Below are positions 1 to 9,013 of a DNA stretch of 64,000 nucleotides, piece by piece. This DNA is from Haloarcula vallismortis ATCC 29715. Its GTDB lineage: Archaea; Halobacteriota; Halobacteria; Halobacteriales; Haloarculaceae. The stretch spans positions 1 through 64,000 of the forward strand of contig NZ_AOLQ01000040.1 of NCBI RefSeq assembly GCF_000337775.1, written 5' to 3'. The stretch's first letter is position 1. The number at the start of each line of letters is the position of its first letter. Under the pieces are notes generated by a model, which worked only from the letters and a program-made list of their open reading frames with translations, was not told the DNA's origin and did no database searches. The translations under genes and the position numbers were made by a program.

Positions 1-236
1 ATCGTGCGCTCGGTGAGTGCGATCAGGATGTCGAGGCGGTCGACGACACTCTCAACTCGGTCGACTGACGTCCGTACCTTGTAAGCAGTGTACCCGCCAC
101 GGATGCGGGAGGCGAAGTCCTTTGAGGTGAAGACGTGTCGACCAGCCCGGGAGAGTGCCTGCGCGAAGATCTTCCCGGTGGAGTCGATTCCATCGCCGGC
201 TTCGCCGCCGATGGCCCAGTTCAGGTCCTCTGGCAT
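1..236 (-). CDS. 2-oxoacid:ferredoxin oxidoreductase alpha subunit, N-terminal part (runs off left edge)
   Basis: Only the first 78 codons are in the window. Reading leftward from the ATG at 236 gives a protein starting MPEDLNWAIGGEAGDGI, followed by IFAQALSRAGRHVF and then SRIRGGYTAYKV. This is the gamma-type domain that haloarchaeal pyruvate or 2-oxoglutarate:ferredoxin oxidoreductases carry fused to the front of the alpha subunit. The family decarboxylates 2-oxoacids to acyl-CoA and passes electrons to ferredoxin in the cytoplasm. Which 2-oxoacid is used cannot be told from this fragment. The gene is divergent from the flavin reductase gene at 442, with 205 bases between them. Confidence 0.85.
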   Translation of the reverse strand, partial: MPEDLNWAIGGEAGDGIDSTGKIFAQALSRAGRHVFTSKDFASRIRGGYTAYKVRTSVDRVESVVDRLDILIALTERT

Positions 237-314
237 TATATCCCTCGGGTAGCCAGCGTGGTAGGAAAAGCCTTCCGTAACCGCCCGCGCGCGCACTACT
301 CGCTTTCGAGTGAA

Positions 315-366
315 TTTTCACATAGTTTCGAGCGAAAAACGGCATCATCACTCGTATGTGTGAAAA
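315..366. promoter_or_regulatory. Divergent intergenic region with inverted AT-rich elements
   Basis: Between the oxidoreductase alpha gene (leftward) and the flavin reductase gene (rightward), TTTTCACATA at 315-324 is mirrored by TATGTGTGAAAA at 355-366 (one 2-base insertion). Between them, TTTCGAGCGAAA at 326-337 has inverted arms TTTCG/CGAAA, and a related copy lies just left at 304-314. The arrangement looks like a site for a dimeric regulator, but no binding protein can be assigned. Confidence 0.35.
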
Positions 367-441
367 AACCGGCAACGCGGGCCGGGTAGACTGAAACTCC
401 GCGACCGTAACCCCCTTGCCCAGCCACGGTAACTCTGAGGT

Positions 442-1077
442 ATGGATGAACGAGTCCTCGACGTGGTTGCCGTCCGAGATGCCGGACCGGACACCGTGGC
501 GATTGACTTTGAGACACCAGAGGCCTTCGACGCACAGCCCGGTCAGTTCGTCAAGCTGACACTGACCGTCGATGGAGAGGACATCTCCCGGTTCTACACT
601 ATCTCCTCGCCGACGGTCGACGAGGCGTTCGAGATCACCGTCGGCATCGACCCCGACGGCGAACTGGCACCACATCTCGGCGCGCTCGAAGCGGGCGACG
701 GCGTCCGTATCGCTGGGCCGTTCGGGTCGGACTACTACGAAGGCGAGAGTCGCGTCGTCGTCCTCGCTGGCGGTCCCGGTGTCGGCCCGGCGGTCGGTAT
801 CGCCGAACGTGCACTGGATGACGGCAACGAGGCTGCAGTCGTGTATCAGGACGACGCGCCGGTCCACGAGGACCGACTGGACGCGCTCGCACAGGCCGGG
901 GCGCTCGTCTCAGTCATCGGTGGTGGGGCGTCCCTGACCGAGCCGGTCGCTGATGCCGTCGAGGACGGCGGTCAAGTGTTTATTTACGGCTTCGCGGACT
1001 TCCTAGATGCGGCCACGGAAGCGCTCGAAGCTGCCGGCGTCAGTACCGACGACGCGAAGGTCGAAAACTTCGGATAG
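442..1077 (+). CDS. FNR-family FAD-dependent oxidoreductase
   Basis: This 211-residue protein resembles the ferredoxin-NADP reductase superfamily. Residues 1-100 form a flavin-binding barrel with GQFVKL and the flavin motif RFYTIS. Residues 105-211 form a nucleotide-binding half with VVLAGGPGVGP and a conserved-looking YGFADF segment near the end. There is no fused 2Fe-2S domain, so it needs a separate electron partner, and the substrate is unknown. The ATG at 442 gives a full-length domain start. The neighbouring ferredoxin-dependent oxidoreductase makes a role in ferredoxin or flavodoxin redox exchange plausible, but this is inference. Confidence 0.8.
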   Translation: MDERVLDVVAVRDAGPDTVAIDFETPEAFDAQPGQFVKLTLTVDGEDISRFYTISSPTVDEAFEITVGIDPDGELAPHLGALEAGDGVRIAGPFGSDYYEGESRVVVLAGGPGVGPAVGIAERALDDGNEAAVVYQDDAPVHEDRLDALAQAGALVSVIGGGASLTEPVADAVEDGGQVFIYGFADFLDAATEALEAAGVSTDDAKVENFG

Positions 1078-1149
1078 GTCGGTCGAGGGTCGTTCGAACG
1101 GCGTCTCGCCGGCTGGTAATATCGCCATGACAGACCACTGGGAGCGATG

Positions 1150-2016
1150 CTAGCTTTCGTCACCGGCATCCGAAGCTCGAACAGTCATCACCGGCACCGG
1201 CGAGGTTCGGACCAGTTTTTCCGCGACGCTGCCCAGCAGGTAGCGGTCGATACCAGTGCGGCCGTGGGTCCCGATGACGACGAGGTCAGCATCAGTCTCC
1301 TCGATGGCGTTGAGGATGGCCCGATACGGGACACCATGGGTGATGGCTGTCTCGACGGTCTCAACTCCCAGCTCAGAGAGCCGGTCGGACGCATTCTCTA
1401 CGGCGTCCGTCGCAACCGACTCCAGTTCGTCGATGATAACGCTCGACCCGACATCGATACCGAGTGACCGAGTGTCCACGACCGAAACGAGGTGGACAGT
1501 GGCATCGGTTGTGTTTGCGAGCGCGCCCGCCGGTTCGATAGCCGCCTCTGCCCCGCTACTGCCATCGGTCGGGAGCAGAATGTCGTCAAACGAGACGGGT
1601 CCCGGCTCAGCGTCGGCTCTGACTGAGAGGACTGGCACATCGGCGAGGCGGACGACTTTCTCGGTCACGCTGCCGAGGAGGAACCGACGGACACCAGTCC
1701 GACCGTGGGTTCCCATCACGATGAGGTCGATGTCGTTCGCGTCGCCGTAGTCGAGAACCGCATCGTGGACGACCCCCTCGCGGACCGCGGCGGTGATGGA
1801 CAGACCGTCGGTGTCGACGTGGTCGGCCTGGGACTCGACGAACGCTTCTGCTGGGGAGTCGCCGTCGTAGTCCCAGTCGTCCGTGGGTCCGTGCTCGTCG
1901 ACAACTGAGAGGACGTGGACGGCCGCATCGTGAGTGCGGGCGAGCGTGGCGGCCACTTCGAACGCGCGCTCGGAACCGGGGCTGCCGTCGGTCGGAACGA
2001 GAATGCTGTCGAACAT
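1150..2016 (-). CDS. Tandem universal stress protein (two UspA domains)
   Basis: The 288 residues hold two UspA domains of about 140 residues each. Both start with a strand reading DSILVPTDGS or DDILLPTDGS and both end with the ATP-binding signature GTHGRTG followed by LLGSV. Proteins of this family bind ATP or AMP and are linked to stress survival. The tandem form is common in haloarchaea. The start ATG at 2016 puts MFDSILVPTDGS at the N-terminus, the usual beginning of the fold. It is a single gene, divergent from the regulator at 2143. Confidence 0.93.
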   Translation of the reverse strand: MFDSILVPTDGSPGSERAFEVAATLARTHDAAVHVLSVVDEHGPTDDWDYDGDSPAEAFVESQADHVDTDGLSITAAVREGVVHDAVLDYGDANDIDLIVMGTHGRTGVRRFLLGSVTEKVVRLADVPVLSVRADAEPGPVSFDDILLPTDGSSGAEAAIEPAGALANTTDATVHLVSVVDTRSLGIDVGSSVIIDELESVATDAVENASDRLSELGVETVETAITHGVPYRAILNAIEETDADLVVIGTHGRTGIDRYLLGSVAEKLVRTSPVPVMTVRASDAGDES

Positions 2017-2113
2017 TGGATGTCGCTATTCACTGCCGACAGTGATAAACTATCGTGGCTGAGACAGGAACATCAGGAGAGCCCCACTGCGGCGGTACGA
2101 GAACAGAACAAAG

Positions 2114-2121
2114 CATATAAC
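2114..2121 (+). promoter_or_regulatory. TATA box for the regulator gene at 2143
   Basis: CATATAAC lies about 26 bases upstream of the ATG at 2143. This is the spacing expected if transcription begins at the ATG itself, so the transcript is probably leaderless. This decides in favour of the ATG at 2143 over the in-frame ATG at 2128. Confidence 0.6.
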
Positions 2122-2142
2122 AGTTGGATGCGAACTTTTCCC

Positions 2143-2433
2143 ATGCGCGAGGCAAGTCGGACGACGCGCCAGCGCATCGCTGATCAACTACGCGACGAAG
2201 CGATGGCCGCCGGGACAATCGCGAACGAGTTCGAGATACAGACCAGCGACGCACTCACGCACGTAGAACACATCGCGAAATCCCTAGACTCGACTGACGA
2301 AGAGCTTCTCGTCGCCCCACCGGAATGTGAAGAGTGTGGCTTCACAGACTTCGATGACCTGACCAACCGACCGAGTCGGTGTCCGGAGTGTAAATGTGAG
2401 GCTGTCTCGGAGCCTGCGTACCGAATCAGCTGA
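2143..2433 (+). CDS. Small transcriptional regulator, HTH fused to zinc ribbon (COG3357-like)
   Basis: This 96-residue protein has an N-terminal helical region (residues 1-55), where a short helix-turn-helix is likely. It ends in a zinc ribbon with paired cysteines: CEEC near residue 65 and CPECKC near residue 85. This layout matches the archaeal COG3357 family of predicted regulators. The targets are unknown. A TATA box at 2114-2121 supports a leaderless start at 2143. An upstream in-frame extension is possible but would place the promoter inside the gene. Confidence 0.75.
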   Translation: MREASRTTRQRIADQLRDEAMAAGTIANEFEIQTSDALTHVEHIAKSLDSTDEELLVAPPECEECGFTDFDDLTNRPSRCPECKCEAVSEPAYRIS

Positions 2434-2461
2434 AACGCTCCGCGGCACCGCTGCTGTACGT

Positions 2462-2878
2462 TCAGTTCCCGGAGAAGCCGATGCGACCGCGTGAGGAGAG
2501 GTCGTGGTCGCCGGAAGGGCCCTGATTTTCGAACTCGTAGCGCTCGTCGGTCAGATAGATGTCGCCGTCCTCGGTGGTAATAGCGACTTCCTCCAGAACC
2601 GCCCCCTCGCAGGGGCCGTAGTTACACAGCCCCGAATCGGACTCGAACGTGGCCCCGTGTTTCTCACAGACGAGTTGCCCATTGCGAACCGTTGCTCCAC
2701 TTCCTTTGTCCAGTCGGACATCCGTCCAGTGTGGACAGTAGTTCTCGAACGCGACGACGGCGTCAGATAACTCGACGATAATCGCTTCCTTCGTGTCGAA
2801 CCCGTCGCGAACAGTAAACAGAAATGTTCCGTCATCGGGCACCTCGTCCAGCGCGACGATACGGCTGTCCTCGTCCAT
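2462..2878 (-). CDS. Rieske [2Fe-2S] ferredoxin-like protein
   Basis: The 138-residue protein carries the two Rieske motifs: C-P-H (YCPHW) and C-x2-H (VCEKHGATF). They ligate a 2Fe-2S cluster through two cysteines and two histidines. No signal peptide or membrane helix is present, so this is a soluble cytoplasmic Rieske ferredoxin rather than a cytochrome-bc-type subunit. The ATG at 2878 gives MDEDSRIVALDEV. A TTTTAAA element near 2907-2913 sits about 30 bases upstream, consistent with a leaderless transcript. Likely role: small electron carrier for an oxygenase or reductase; the partner is not identifiable. Confidence 0.87.
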   Translation of the reverse strand: MDEDSRIVALDEVPDDGTFLFTVRDGFDTKEAIIVELSDAVVAFENYCPHWTDVRLDKGSGATVRNGQLVCEKHGATFESDSGLCNYGPCEGAVLEEVAITTEDGDIYLTDERYEFENQGPSGDHDLSSRGRIGFSGN

Positions 2879-2970
2879 ACTACCTGCTTGTAGGGACCTA
2901 AGCCGTTTTAAACCGCCGGTCCCGGCGCTATTCTCGTATCGAGGAGACGAACACCAGGACTGCATCTGCG

Positions 2971-3843
2971 TCAGTAGTGCTGCTGCTCGATTCGCTCGTC
3001 GAACAGCCGCTGGAGGAGTTTCGTCATCGGCCCGCTCCCCACGGAGATGCCGTCGACGGTCTCAATCGGTCGGATTTCCCACGTCGAGTTCGTGAGAAAC
3101 GCCTCGTCGGCGTCGCGCAGGGCATCGAGCGAGTAGTGGCCTGTTTCGACGGGGAACTCTTCGCCTCGGGCGATGTCCATCACGATGTCGCGGGTGACCC
3201 CCGGCAGCAGGTCGAGGTCCGCGCTCGGTGTCCGGAGGCCGTTGTCGGTGACGAAAAAGAGGTTGCTCGTCGCCCCCTCGGCCAGATTGCCGTCCATATC
3301 CCGGATGAGACACTCGTCAGCTGGTTCACCGCCGGCGGCGGCCTTTCGGAGTTCCAGTCGGCCGAGGATGCCGTTGAGGTAATTGTGGGTCTTCGCGTCT
3401 GCCGGGACGGCCTCGCTGGGAATCCGTCGGGTCCGGACCGTCTGGACCGACGCCGGTCCGTCCCAGACGCGTTCGCCCTCTAACCCGCCCCGCGGGAGTT
3501 CCTTGCAGATGACGACGATAGTGGGGTCAACATCGGCTCCCGGCGTGAGCTTTCCGGGCTGGACGCCACGCGTGACAGACAGTCGGACGTAGGCCTCGTC
3601 GAGGTCGTTGGCAGCGAGCGTATCGTCGACGCGCTCCCGGAGGTCATCGGGCACGGCGTCGGCGAAGCCCAGCGTCTCGGCCGTGCGCTGAAGCCGCTCG
3701 CGGTGGGCGTCCCACTGGAACGGTTCGCCCCCGTAGGCCCGGAGTGTTTCAAAGGCCGCGTCGCCGTACATGAACCCGCGGTCGCGCACTGACACCGTCG
3801 CCTCGTCGTCGGGGACGAGCGTTCCGTTTACGTGGTATTGCAT
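2971..3843 (-). CDS. pabC: Class IV aminotransferase, probable aminodeoxychorismate lyase
   Basis: This is a 290-residue fold-type IV PLP enzyme. The expected PLP lysine is K151 in AKTHNYLNG, and the glutamate that pairs with the pyridine nitrogen lies in GNLAEGATSNLFF near residue 189. The family includes PabC (aminodeoxychorismate to 4-aminobenzoate plus pyruvate), branched-chain aminotransferases and D-amino-acid aminotransferases. Placement as third gene after the PabB- and PabA-like genes favours PabC. Its start overlaps the end of pabA by 16 bases, so translation is probably coupled. An IlvE-type activity cannot be excluded from sequence alone. Confidence 0.82.
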   Translation of the reverse strand: MQYHVNGTLVPDDEATVSVRDRGFMYGDAAFETLRAYGGEPFQWDAHRERLQRTAETLGFADAVPDDLRERVDDTLAANDLDEAYVRLSVTRGVQPGKLTPGADVDPTIVVICKELPRGGLEGERVWDGPASVQTVRTRRIPSEAVPADAKTHNYLNGILGRLELRKAAAGGEPADECLIRDMDGNLAEGATSNLFFVTDNGLRTPSADLDLLPGVTRDIVMDIARGEEFPVETGHYSLDALRDADEAFLTNSTWEIRPIETVDGISVGSGPMTKLLQRLFDERIEQQHY

Positions 3844-4541
3844 AGCAAGCAGAAGTTCTCGATCATAGCCTTGCCGTGGTCGGTCAGAATGCTTTCGGGG
3901 TGGAACTGGACGCCGATGTGCGGGCGGTCACTGTGGCGAACGCCCATGACGACCTGCGACTCATCCGTGCCGTCGGCGACGGCAGCGTCGGCTGAATCGG
4001 GTTCCACAGCGGCCCCAGCGTCGTCGCTGACGGTGTACGCTGTCTCGGTCAGCGCGTCAGGGAGGTTCTCGCGGTCGACCGCAAGCGAGTGGTAGCGGCC
4101 GACCTCGAACGGCTCCGGAATGTCTTCGAACACGCCAGTACCGTCGTGAGTAACCGACGAGGACTTGCCGTGGACGACCGCCTCGGCGTGGCCGACAGGT
4201 GCGCCGTTGGCCGCACACAGCGCCTGGTGGCCGAGACAGACTCCCAGCGTGGGGTATTCCAGCTCCTCGAATATCGGAATTGAGACGCCGGCGTCCTCCG
4301 GCGTGCCCGGGCCTGGTGAGACGACGATGCCGTCCGGGTCCAGCTCGCGGATGCCCTCGACATCGATGGCATCGTTGCGCCGGACGACGACGTCGGCTTC
4401 GGTCCCGCCGAGCCGGAGCACCACTTCGCCGACGTACTGGACGAGGTTGTACGCGAAGGAGTCGTAGTTGTCGACGACCAGCACGGTCGGTGCGAGCGAG
4501 TCTCCCGTCGAGCCAGTGCCGCCGCCGTGGGGGTCACTCAT
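3828..4541 (-). CDS. pabA: Glutamine amidotransferase subunit (PabA/TrpG type)
   Basis: This 237-residue class I glutamine amidotransferase supplies ammonia to the chorismate-using partner. The oxyanion strand motif VVSPGPGTPEDAG, the nucleophile-elbow cysteine in GVCLGHQ, and the HPES histidine-glutamate pair near the C-terminus are all visible. Residues 145-180 contain an acidic insertion rich in Asp, Ala and Glu, a typical haloarchaeal addition. The ATG overlaps the stop of the synthase gene by 4 bases. The operon layout (synthase, amidotransferase, class IV aminotransferase) suggests 4-aminobenzoate for folate-type cofactors rather than tryptophan. Confidence 0.88.
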   Translation of the reverse strand: MSDPHGGGTGSTGDSLAPTVLVVDNYDSFAYNLVQYVGEVVLRLGGTEADVVVRRNDAIDVEGIRELDPDGIVVSPGPGTPEDAGVSIPIFEELEYPTLGVCLGHQALCAANGAPVGHAEAVVHGKSSSVTHDGTGVFEDIPEPFEVGRYHSLAVDRENLPDALTETAYTVSDDAGAAVEPDSADAAVADGTDESQVVMGVRHSDRPHIGVQFHPESILTDHGKAMIENFCLLCNTT

Positions 4542-6007
4542 CCGCCGTCCTCCATCGTCAGGTCGAGGCGTCTCCCGAGGGCCTCGTCGACGGCGGTGAC
4601 GAGCGCCCGGCCCTTATCCAGTGTCTCCTGATACTCGCTGTCCGGGTCCGAATCGTGGACGACGCCGGCACCGACACGGAGGTGGTATTCCTCGGCGTAC
4701 CGGACTAAGGTCCTGATGACGATGTTCAACGTCGCGCGGCCGTCGAAGCCGAACAGGCCGATGGAGCCGGTGTACGGTCCCCGTCGCGTGGCTTCGACCT
4801 CATCGATAATCTCCATCGTCCGGGGTTTGGGCGCGCCGGTGATGGTCCCGCCGGGGAACACCGCGGCGATGGCGTCCTCAAGCGTCGCGCCGTCGCGGAG
4901 CTGCCCCTTGACGACCGAGACCAGATGCATCACCTCGGAGTAGCGGTCGACGCGGCGGTAGTCCGACACCTCGACGCTCCCAAATTTGCTCACTTTCCCG
5001 AGGTCGTTGCGCTCCAGATCGACGAGCATCGCGTGTTCGGCCCGCTCCTTCTCGTCGTCACGCAGGTCCGCTTCCAGTTGGTCGTCGGCTTCGGGCGTTT
5101 CGCCCCGCGGGCGGGTGCCGGCGATGGGTTCAGTCTCGATTCGGTCGCCGTCACGGTGCAAGAGCAGTTCCGGACTGGCGCTGACGAGGTCGACGCCGGG
5201 GAACTCAAGTAAGGCGGAGTACGGTGCTGGATTCACGCTCCGAAGCGCGTCGAAGGCCTCGACCGGATGGACCGCTGCGGGGGCACGGAGGCGCTGTGAG
5301 ACGTTCGCCTGAAACGTGTCGCCCTCGCGGATGTACTGCTTGACGGCCCGGACCCGGTCAGCGAATGACTCGCGCGTACAGTCGCTCTCGAAGGTCGCTT
5401 CGTCGGCCTCGACCGGCGGGTCCTCGACACCCGGGTCGCCCTGTACGGCCGCCCGAGCCAGGTCAAGCGCGTGCTGTTTGCCGAACTCGTAGGCCAGTTC
5501 GGCCGTTTCGAAGTCGCCGATTCGCGGGCAGGCTGTCACGCGCAGCGTTACCGACTCACCGCGGGGCTCCTCCCAGGCCGCGAAGCGGTCGTAGCGAGCT
5601 ATCTGGAGGTTCGGGAGCGCGCGGTCGGCGTCGGCGCTGTCGGGCAGTGACTCCAGTTCCCGCGCCACGTCGTACGAAAGCCACCCGACGGCTCCGCAGG
5701 GATACGGCACGCCACAGTCACCGCGGACCAATCGCTCGCCCTCGACAAATTCGGTCAGTGCGGCGAGGGTCCCGCCCGCTCTGGGGCTGACCTCGCGAAA
5801 GTTCGCGGGAGCGGTCCCGAAGTAGCCCCAGCCCGACTGGCCGCCGGTGGTCGCCAGATACACGCCCCCCGTCTCGTCACGCGCCCGACGATAGGCGAGA
5901 AACGGGTCGTCGATATCCACGTGCACCTCGACGGGGACGCGCGCCGCTGCGGGTGCGTCGGCCGCGAGGTCGGTGAACGTAGTCCGGTCGGTTTCGACCG
6001 ATTGCAT
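4538..6007 (-). CDS. pabB: Aminodeoxychorismate/anthranilate synthase component I
   Basis: The 489 residues match the chorismate-binding family. The catalytic core includes PIAGTRPRGET (residues 294-304), HAMLVDLERNDLG and FPGGTITGAPK. The N-terminal half lacks an obvious LLES-type tryptophan-binding motif, which agrees with PabB rather than feedback-controlled TrpE. However, PIAGT with alanine at 296 is the motif usually seen in TrpE, whereas classical PabB has a lysine there. The following PabA and PabC genes are the main reason for the PabB call. A possible TATA element near 6035 would fit a leaderless transcript. Confidence 0.8.
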   Translation of the reverse strand: MQSVETDRTTFTDLAADAPAAARVPVEVHVDIDDPFLAYRRARDETGGVYLATTGGQSGWGYFGTAPANFREVSPRAGGTLAALTEFVEGERLVRGDCGVPYPCGAVGWLSYDVARELESLPDSADADRALPNLQIARYDRFAAWEEPRGESVTLRVTACPRIGDFETAELAYEFGKQHALDLARAAVQGDPGVEDPPVEADEATFESDCTRESFADRVRAVKQYIREGDTFQANVSQRLRAPAAVHPVEAFDALRSVNPAPYSALLEFPGVDLVSASPELLLHRDGDRIETEPIAGTRPRGETPEADDQLEADLRDDEKERAEHAMLVDLERNDLGKVSKFGSVEVSDYRRVDRYSEVMHLVSVVKGQLRDGATLEDAIAAVFPGGTITGAPKPRTMEIIDEVEATRRGPYTGSIGLFGFDGRATLNIVIRTLVRYAEEYHLRVGAGVVHDSDPDSEYQETLDKGRALVTAVDEALGRRLDLTMEDGG

Positions 6008-6072
6008 TACCGAATGAAAGCAGTGCGGCGACTAATTCCCTTGCGGTTCAAAAAGATGGACTGCCAGTTGTC

Positions 6073-6672
6073 TCAGAACTCTTCTGCCCGCTCGATCCAG
6101 CCCGAAACGCGGCTCTCTGAGAGGTCGGTGTCCGCGGCGATGTCCGCTGCGTCCCCAGCGGCGAGTTCGCTGACCGTCTCGATACCGATACCGTCGAGCC
6201 GGTCGGCGTAGGCGGGACCGATACCTTTGATTTCCGTGACAGGGGCGGTGTTTTCCCCGTCGCCGGTCTCAGCTACGTCCTCGTCGTCAGCCTCGGCCGG
6301 TTCCTCGTCAGCGCTGCTCTCCGAGTCGCTGGCTTCGTCGTCGAGCGCTGTGTCTTGCTCGGACTCCGGGGGAGAAGCATCGGTCGCAGATTCTGATTCG
6401 TCGTCGGTGGCGGTCGGTGACGCAGCGGTCTCTGACTCGTCCGTCTGCGTCGATGTTCCACTCCCAGTCCCCGATGCAGTACCGGCCCCGTCCGCAGTAT
6501 CGGATGTGTGGGTCTCGGTAGTCGCGGCAGTGTTCGTCCCCTTCACAGCGTCTTCGTCTTCAGTAGAGGGCTCTCGCTCGACGGTCACGTCCACGTCGCG
6601 ATTCGTTCCCGACGTGGATGACCCAGTCCCGTCAAGCCCAAGGGCGGATTTCAATTTCTGAAGCAGACCCAT
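6073..6672 (-). CDS. Acidic-linker protein with C-terminal helix-hairpin-helix domain
   Basis: This 199-residue protein has three parts. A short N-terminal amphipathic piece (MGLLQKLKSALGL) is followed by a roughly 120-residue linker made almost only of Ser, Thr, Asp, Glu, Ala and Gly. The C-terminal domain (residues 147-199) contains IKGIGPAYADRLDGIGI, a helix-hairpin-helix of the type found in DUF4332 and in DNA-binding or ribosome-associated proteins. The function is unknown. It lies between the pab operon and aroE on the same strand with its own upstream AT-rich element (GATAAATA near 6690). Confidence 0.75.
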   Translation of the reverse strand: MGLLQKLKSALGLDGTGSSTSGTNRDVDVTVEREPSTEDEDAVKGTNTAATTETHTSDTADGAGTASGTGSGTSTQTDESETAASPTATDDESESATDASPPESEQDTALDDEASDSESSADEEPAEADDEDVAETGDGENTAPVTEIKGIGPAYADRLDGIGIETVSELAAGDAADIAADTDLSESRVSGWIERAEEF

Positions 6673-6722
6673 ACATGAACGTATTTATCCCCTACACAAA
6701 TCTCTTGCTGGTGACCGGTCCG

Positions 6723-7520
6723 CTACAGGTGTTCACGCAACTGGCTGTTCATACTATCTACTGGCGCGTCTTGGCCAGTCCAGCGTTCGAACGCTTCGAC
6801 CCCCTGATACAGGAGCATCCACGCGCCGTCAACGGTCGTTGCGCCCGCAGCCGCCGCGTCCTGTAGCAGGCGGGTCTCAATCGGCGTGTACACCGCATCG
6901 AGCACCGCAAGGTCGCCGTGCAACGCGTCGGCGGGAACCGGCGTCTCGTCTTCCTCCATGCCCACGCTCGTACAGTTGACGAGGATGTCGGCGTCCGCGA
7001 GTAGACCGGGAAGCGAATCAAGGCCATGGCCCGTCGCGTCCGGGACCGCATCGGCGAGCGCATGGGCTTTCGATTCGGTCCGGTTTGCGACCTTCACCGA
7101 CAGCCCTTCATCGGCGAGACCGAACGCGACCGCCCGGCCCGCGCCGCCGGCTCCGACGACGACAGCGGTACCCGATAGCGGTACCTCGTGGTGGTTCAGC
7201 GCTCTGACCGCACCGACCGCGTCGGTGTTGTAGCCTGTCGGCGTGTCACCGGTGAAATCGACGGTGTTGACCGCGCCGATGCGCTCGGCGAGCGGCGCGG
7301 GGTTGACGGCGTCTAGCACGTCCTGTTTGAACGGGATTGTGACGTTGAGGCCGCTTATTCCGAGCGTCTCTGCCGCCTCGATGGCCGCAGCACCAGAGTC
7401 CGCTGGTGGTTCGAACGTGACGTAGCGTGCATCAAGTCCCAGTGCCTCGTAGCCCGCCTCGTGCATCGGCGGCGACAGCGAGTGCCCGACCGGGTTTCCG
7501 AGAAGTCCGTAAACGTCCAT
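6723..7520 (-). CDS. aroE: Shikimate dehydrogenase
   Basis: The 265-residue protein catalyses NADP-dependent reduction of 3-dehydroshikimate to shikimate in aromatic biosynthesis. The substrate half begins [17 protein letters not shown] and includes the catalytic lysine in [10 protein letters not shown]. The aspartate motif GYNTDAVG follows. The nucleotide half has GAGGAGRAV and the NRTESKA loop that suits NADP. The ATG at 7520 was chosen because it directly precedes the conserved start; the open frame extends further upstream without homology. The gene is divergent from the exchanger gene at 7628, sharing 107 bases of promoter region. Confidence 0.95.
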   Translation of the reverse strand: MDVYGLLGNPVGHSLSPPMHEAGYEALGLDARYVTFEPPADSGAAAIEAAETLGISGLNVTIPFKQDVLDAVNPAPLAERIGAVNTVDFTGDTPTGYNTDAVGAVRALNHHEVPLSGTAVVVGAGGAGRAVAFGLADEGLSVKVANRTESKAHALADAVPDATGHGLDSLPGLLADADILVNCTSVGMEEDETPVPADALHGDLAVLDAVYTPIETRLLQDAAAAGATTVDGAWMLLYQGVEAFERWTGQDAPVDSMNSQLREHL

Positions 7521-7627
7521 ACCAACGTCAGCGCGCCCCGGTCGTATCAACGCCACGCTCTGCGGGACACAGCCTCCGGCCGACACTTTCGCAAGCTTTT
7601 CAGCCGGACCCAGCCACACTTCCGACA

Positions 7628-9013
7628 GTGAGTCGTCTACGCCATCCACTGATTCAGGTTGCCGTCGCGCTGGCCCTGACCGTCGGCTGGATTTACCTCT
7701 TTATCACCGGCATCGAAGTCGGGAACGTGACCACCGTCGCGGTCAGTGGGCTCGCCGTTCTCGGGGCGTCGTTCCTGCTGGCCTGGGGCGCTGAAACAGC
7801 CGAGAAAGACGTGCCAAGAGCCTTCGCTATCGCTGTCCTCGCCATTCTCGCCGTTGCTCCCGAGTACGCCGTCGACGCGCTGTACGCCTGGAACGCCGGG
7901 GCGGGTGGCGCGACGACGGAAGCCTGTCGCCAGTTCACGGCGGCAGAAATCGAGTCTGCGACCGGGGGCCTCGCTCGCGCCTGTCACGACGCGAACCTCG
8001 CCATCGCGAACATGACCGGCGCGAACCGTATTCTCATCGGCATCGGCTGGGCCGGCATCGCCGTGTTCACGGTCTGGCGGGCCGCGAAAACGCAAGACCC
8101 CGCAGTCACGAAACGCGACGGCTTCCTGACCGACGCCGTCCAGCTGGACACCGACATCGCGACCGAGATTACCTTCCTCTTTCTGGCGACGATATGGGCG
8201 TTTCTCGTCCCGTTTGGCGGCGGTATCGGTATCCTCGATACGCTGTTTCTGGTCGGCCTGTACGTCGCGTACATCGGTCTCGTGCTCAAGTCCGACATCG
8301 AACACAGCGAGCACACCGTCGGCGTGCCGAAGTACTTCCAGGGGTGGTCGCTGCCGTGGCGGCCGCTCGTTGTCCTGGCGCTGTTTGGCTACTCCGGTGC
8401 GATGATATTCACTGCGGTCGAGCCGTTCGCCCACGGCCTCGAAGAGATCGGTGTCGCCAACGGCGTCCCCGAGTTCTTCATGATTCAGTGGGTCGCCCCG
8501 CTGGCCAGCGAGTCGCCCGAACTCATCGTCGTCGCCGTGCTGGTCAACAAGGCCCGGTCGACAGCCGGATTCAACGCGCTCATCTCCTCGAAACTCAATC
8601 AGTGGACACTTCTCATCGGGACCATCGCAGTGGTGTACTCCATCGCGCTCGGCGGGTACGGCGTCCTGCCGTTCGACGCCAGACAGGGTGCGGAAATCTG
8701 GATTACGGCGGCCCAGTCCTTCTTCGCGCTTGCGATTCTGGTCAACTTCGAGATCAGTATCCGCGAAGCGGTCGGGCTGTTCGCGCTGTTCATTTCGCAG
8801 GTGATTCTGGAGTTCGCTATCATCAGGGACCTCGTCGCCGTGCCGATATCGAGCCACGACCTCCTACTTGCCTACACAGCGCTGTACGTCGTCGCCGGGG
8901 CCGGACTGTTCATCCAGCGCCGCGAGGCGCTGAAACACCTGTTCGGGCTGGCCGGAGACGCCGTCCGGACCGCAATGGGTCATGAACCGGCCAATCTGGA
9001 GAACGCGGACTGA
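7628..9013 (+). CDS. CaCA-family sodium/calcium-type exchanger
   Basis: This 461-residue integral membrane protein has about ten to eleven hydrophobic segments. Two inverted alpha-type repeats are visible: [16 protein letters not shown] near residue 80 and [17 protein letters not shown] near residue 300. Each has the glutamate that binds cations in Na+/Ca2+ exchangers. The first repeat is followed by a roughly 60-residue loop. The start is a GTG at 7628, as the sequence further upstream is not hydrophobic and falls in the divergent promoter. The stop and the next ATG overlap as TGATG, so it is co-transcribed with dtdA. Ion specificity is not readable from sequence. Confidence 0.82.
   Translation: MSRLRHPLIQVAVALALTVGWIYLFITGIEVGNVTTVAVSGLAVLGASFLLAWGAETAEKDVPRAFAIAVLAILAVAPEYAVDALYAWNAGAGGATTEACRQFTAAEIESATGGLARACHDANLAIANMTGANRILIGIGWAGIAVFTVWRAAKTQDPAVTKRDGFLTDAVQLDTDIATEITFLFLATIWAFLVPFGGGIGILDTLFLVGLYVAYIGLVLKSDIEHSEHTVGVPKYFQGWSLPWRPLVVLALFGYSGAMIFTAVEPFAHGLEEIGVANGVPEFFMIQWVAPLASESPELIVVAVLVNKARSTAGFNALISSKLNQWTLLIGTIAVVYSIALGGYGVLPFDARQGAEIWITAAQSFFALAILVNFEISIREAVGLFALFISQVILEFAIIRDLVAVPISSHDLLLAYTALYVVAGAGLFIQRREALKHLFGLAGDAVRTAMGHEPANLENAD

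Noticed and set aside
7427-7627. Upstream in-frame extension of the exchanger gene
   Set aside because: Runs through the start of the divergent aroE gene and the promoter region, and lacks hydrophobic character; the GTG at 7628 is the better start.
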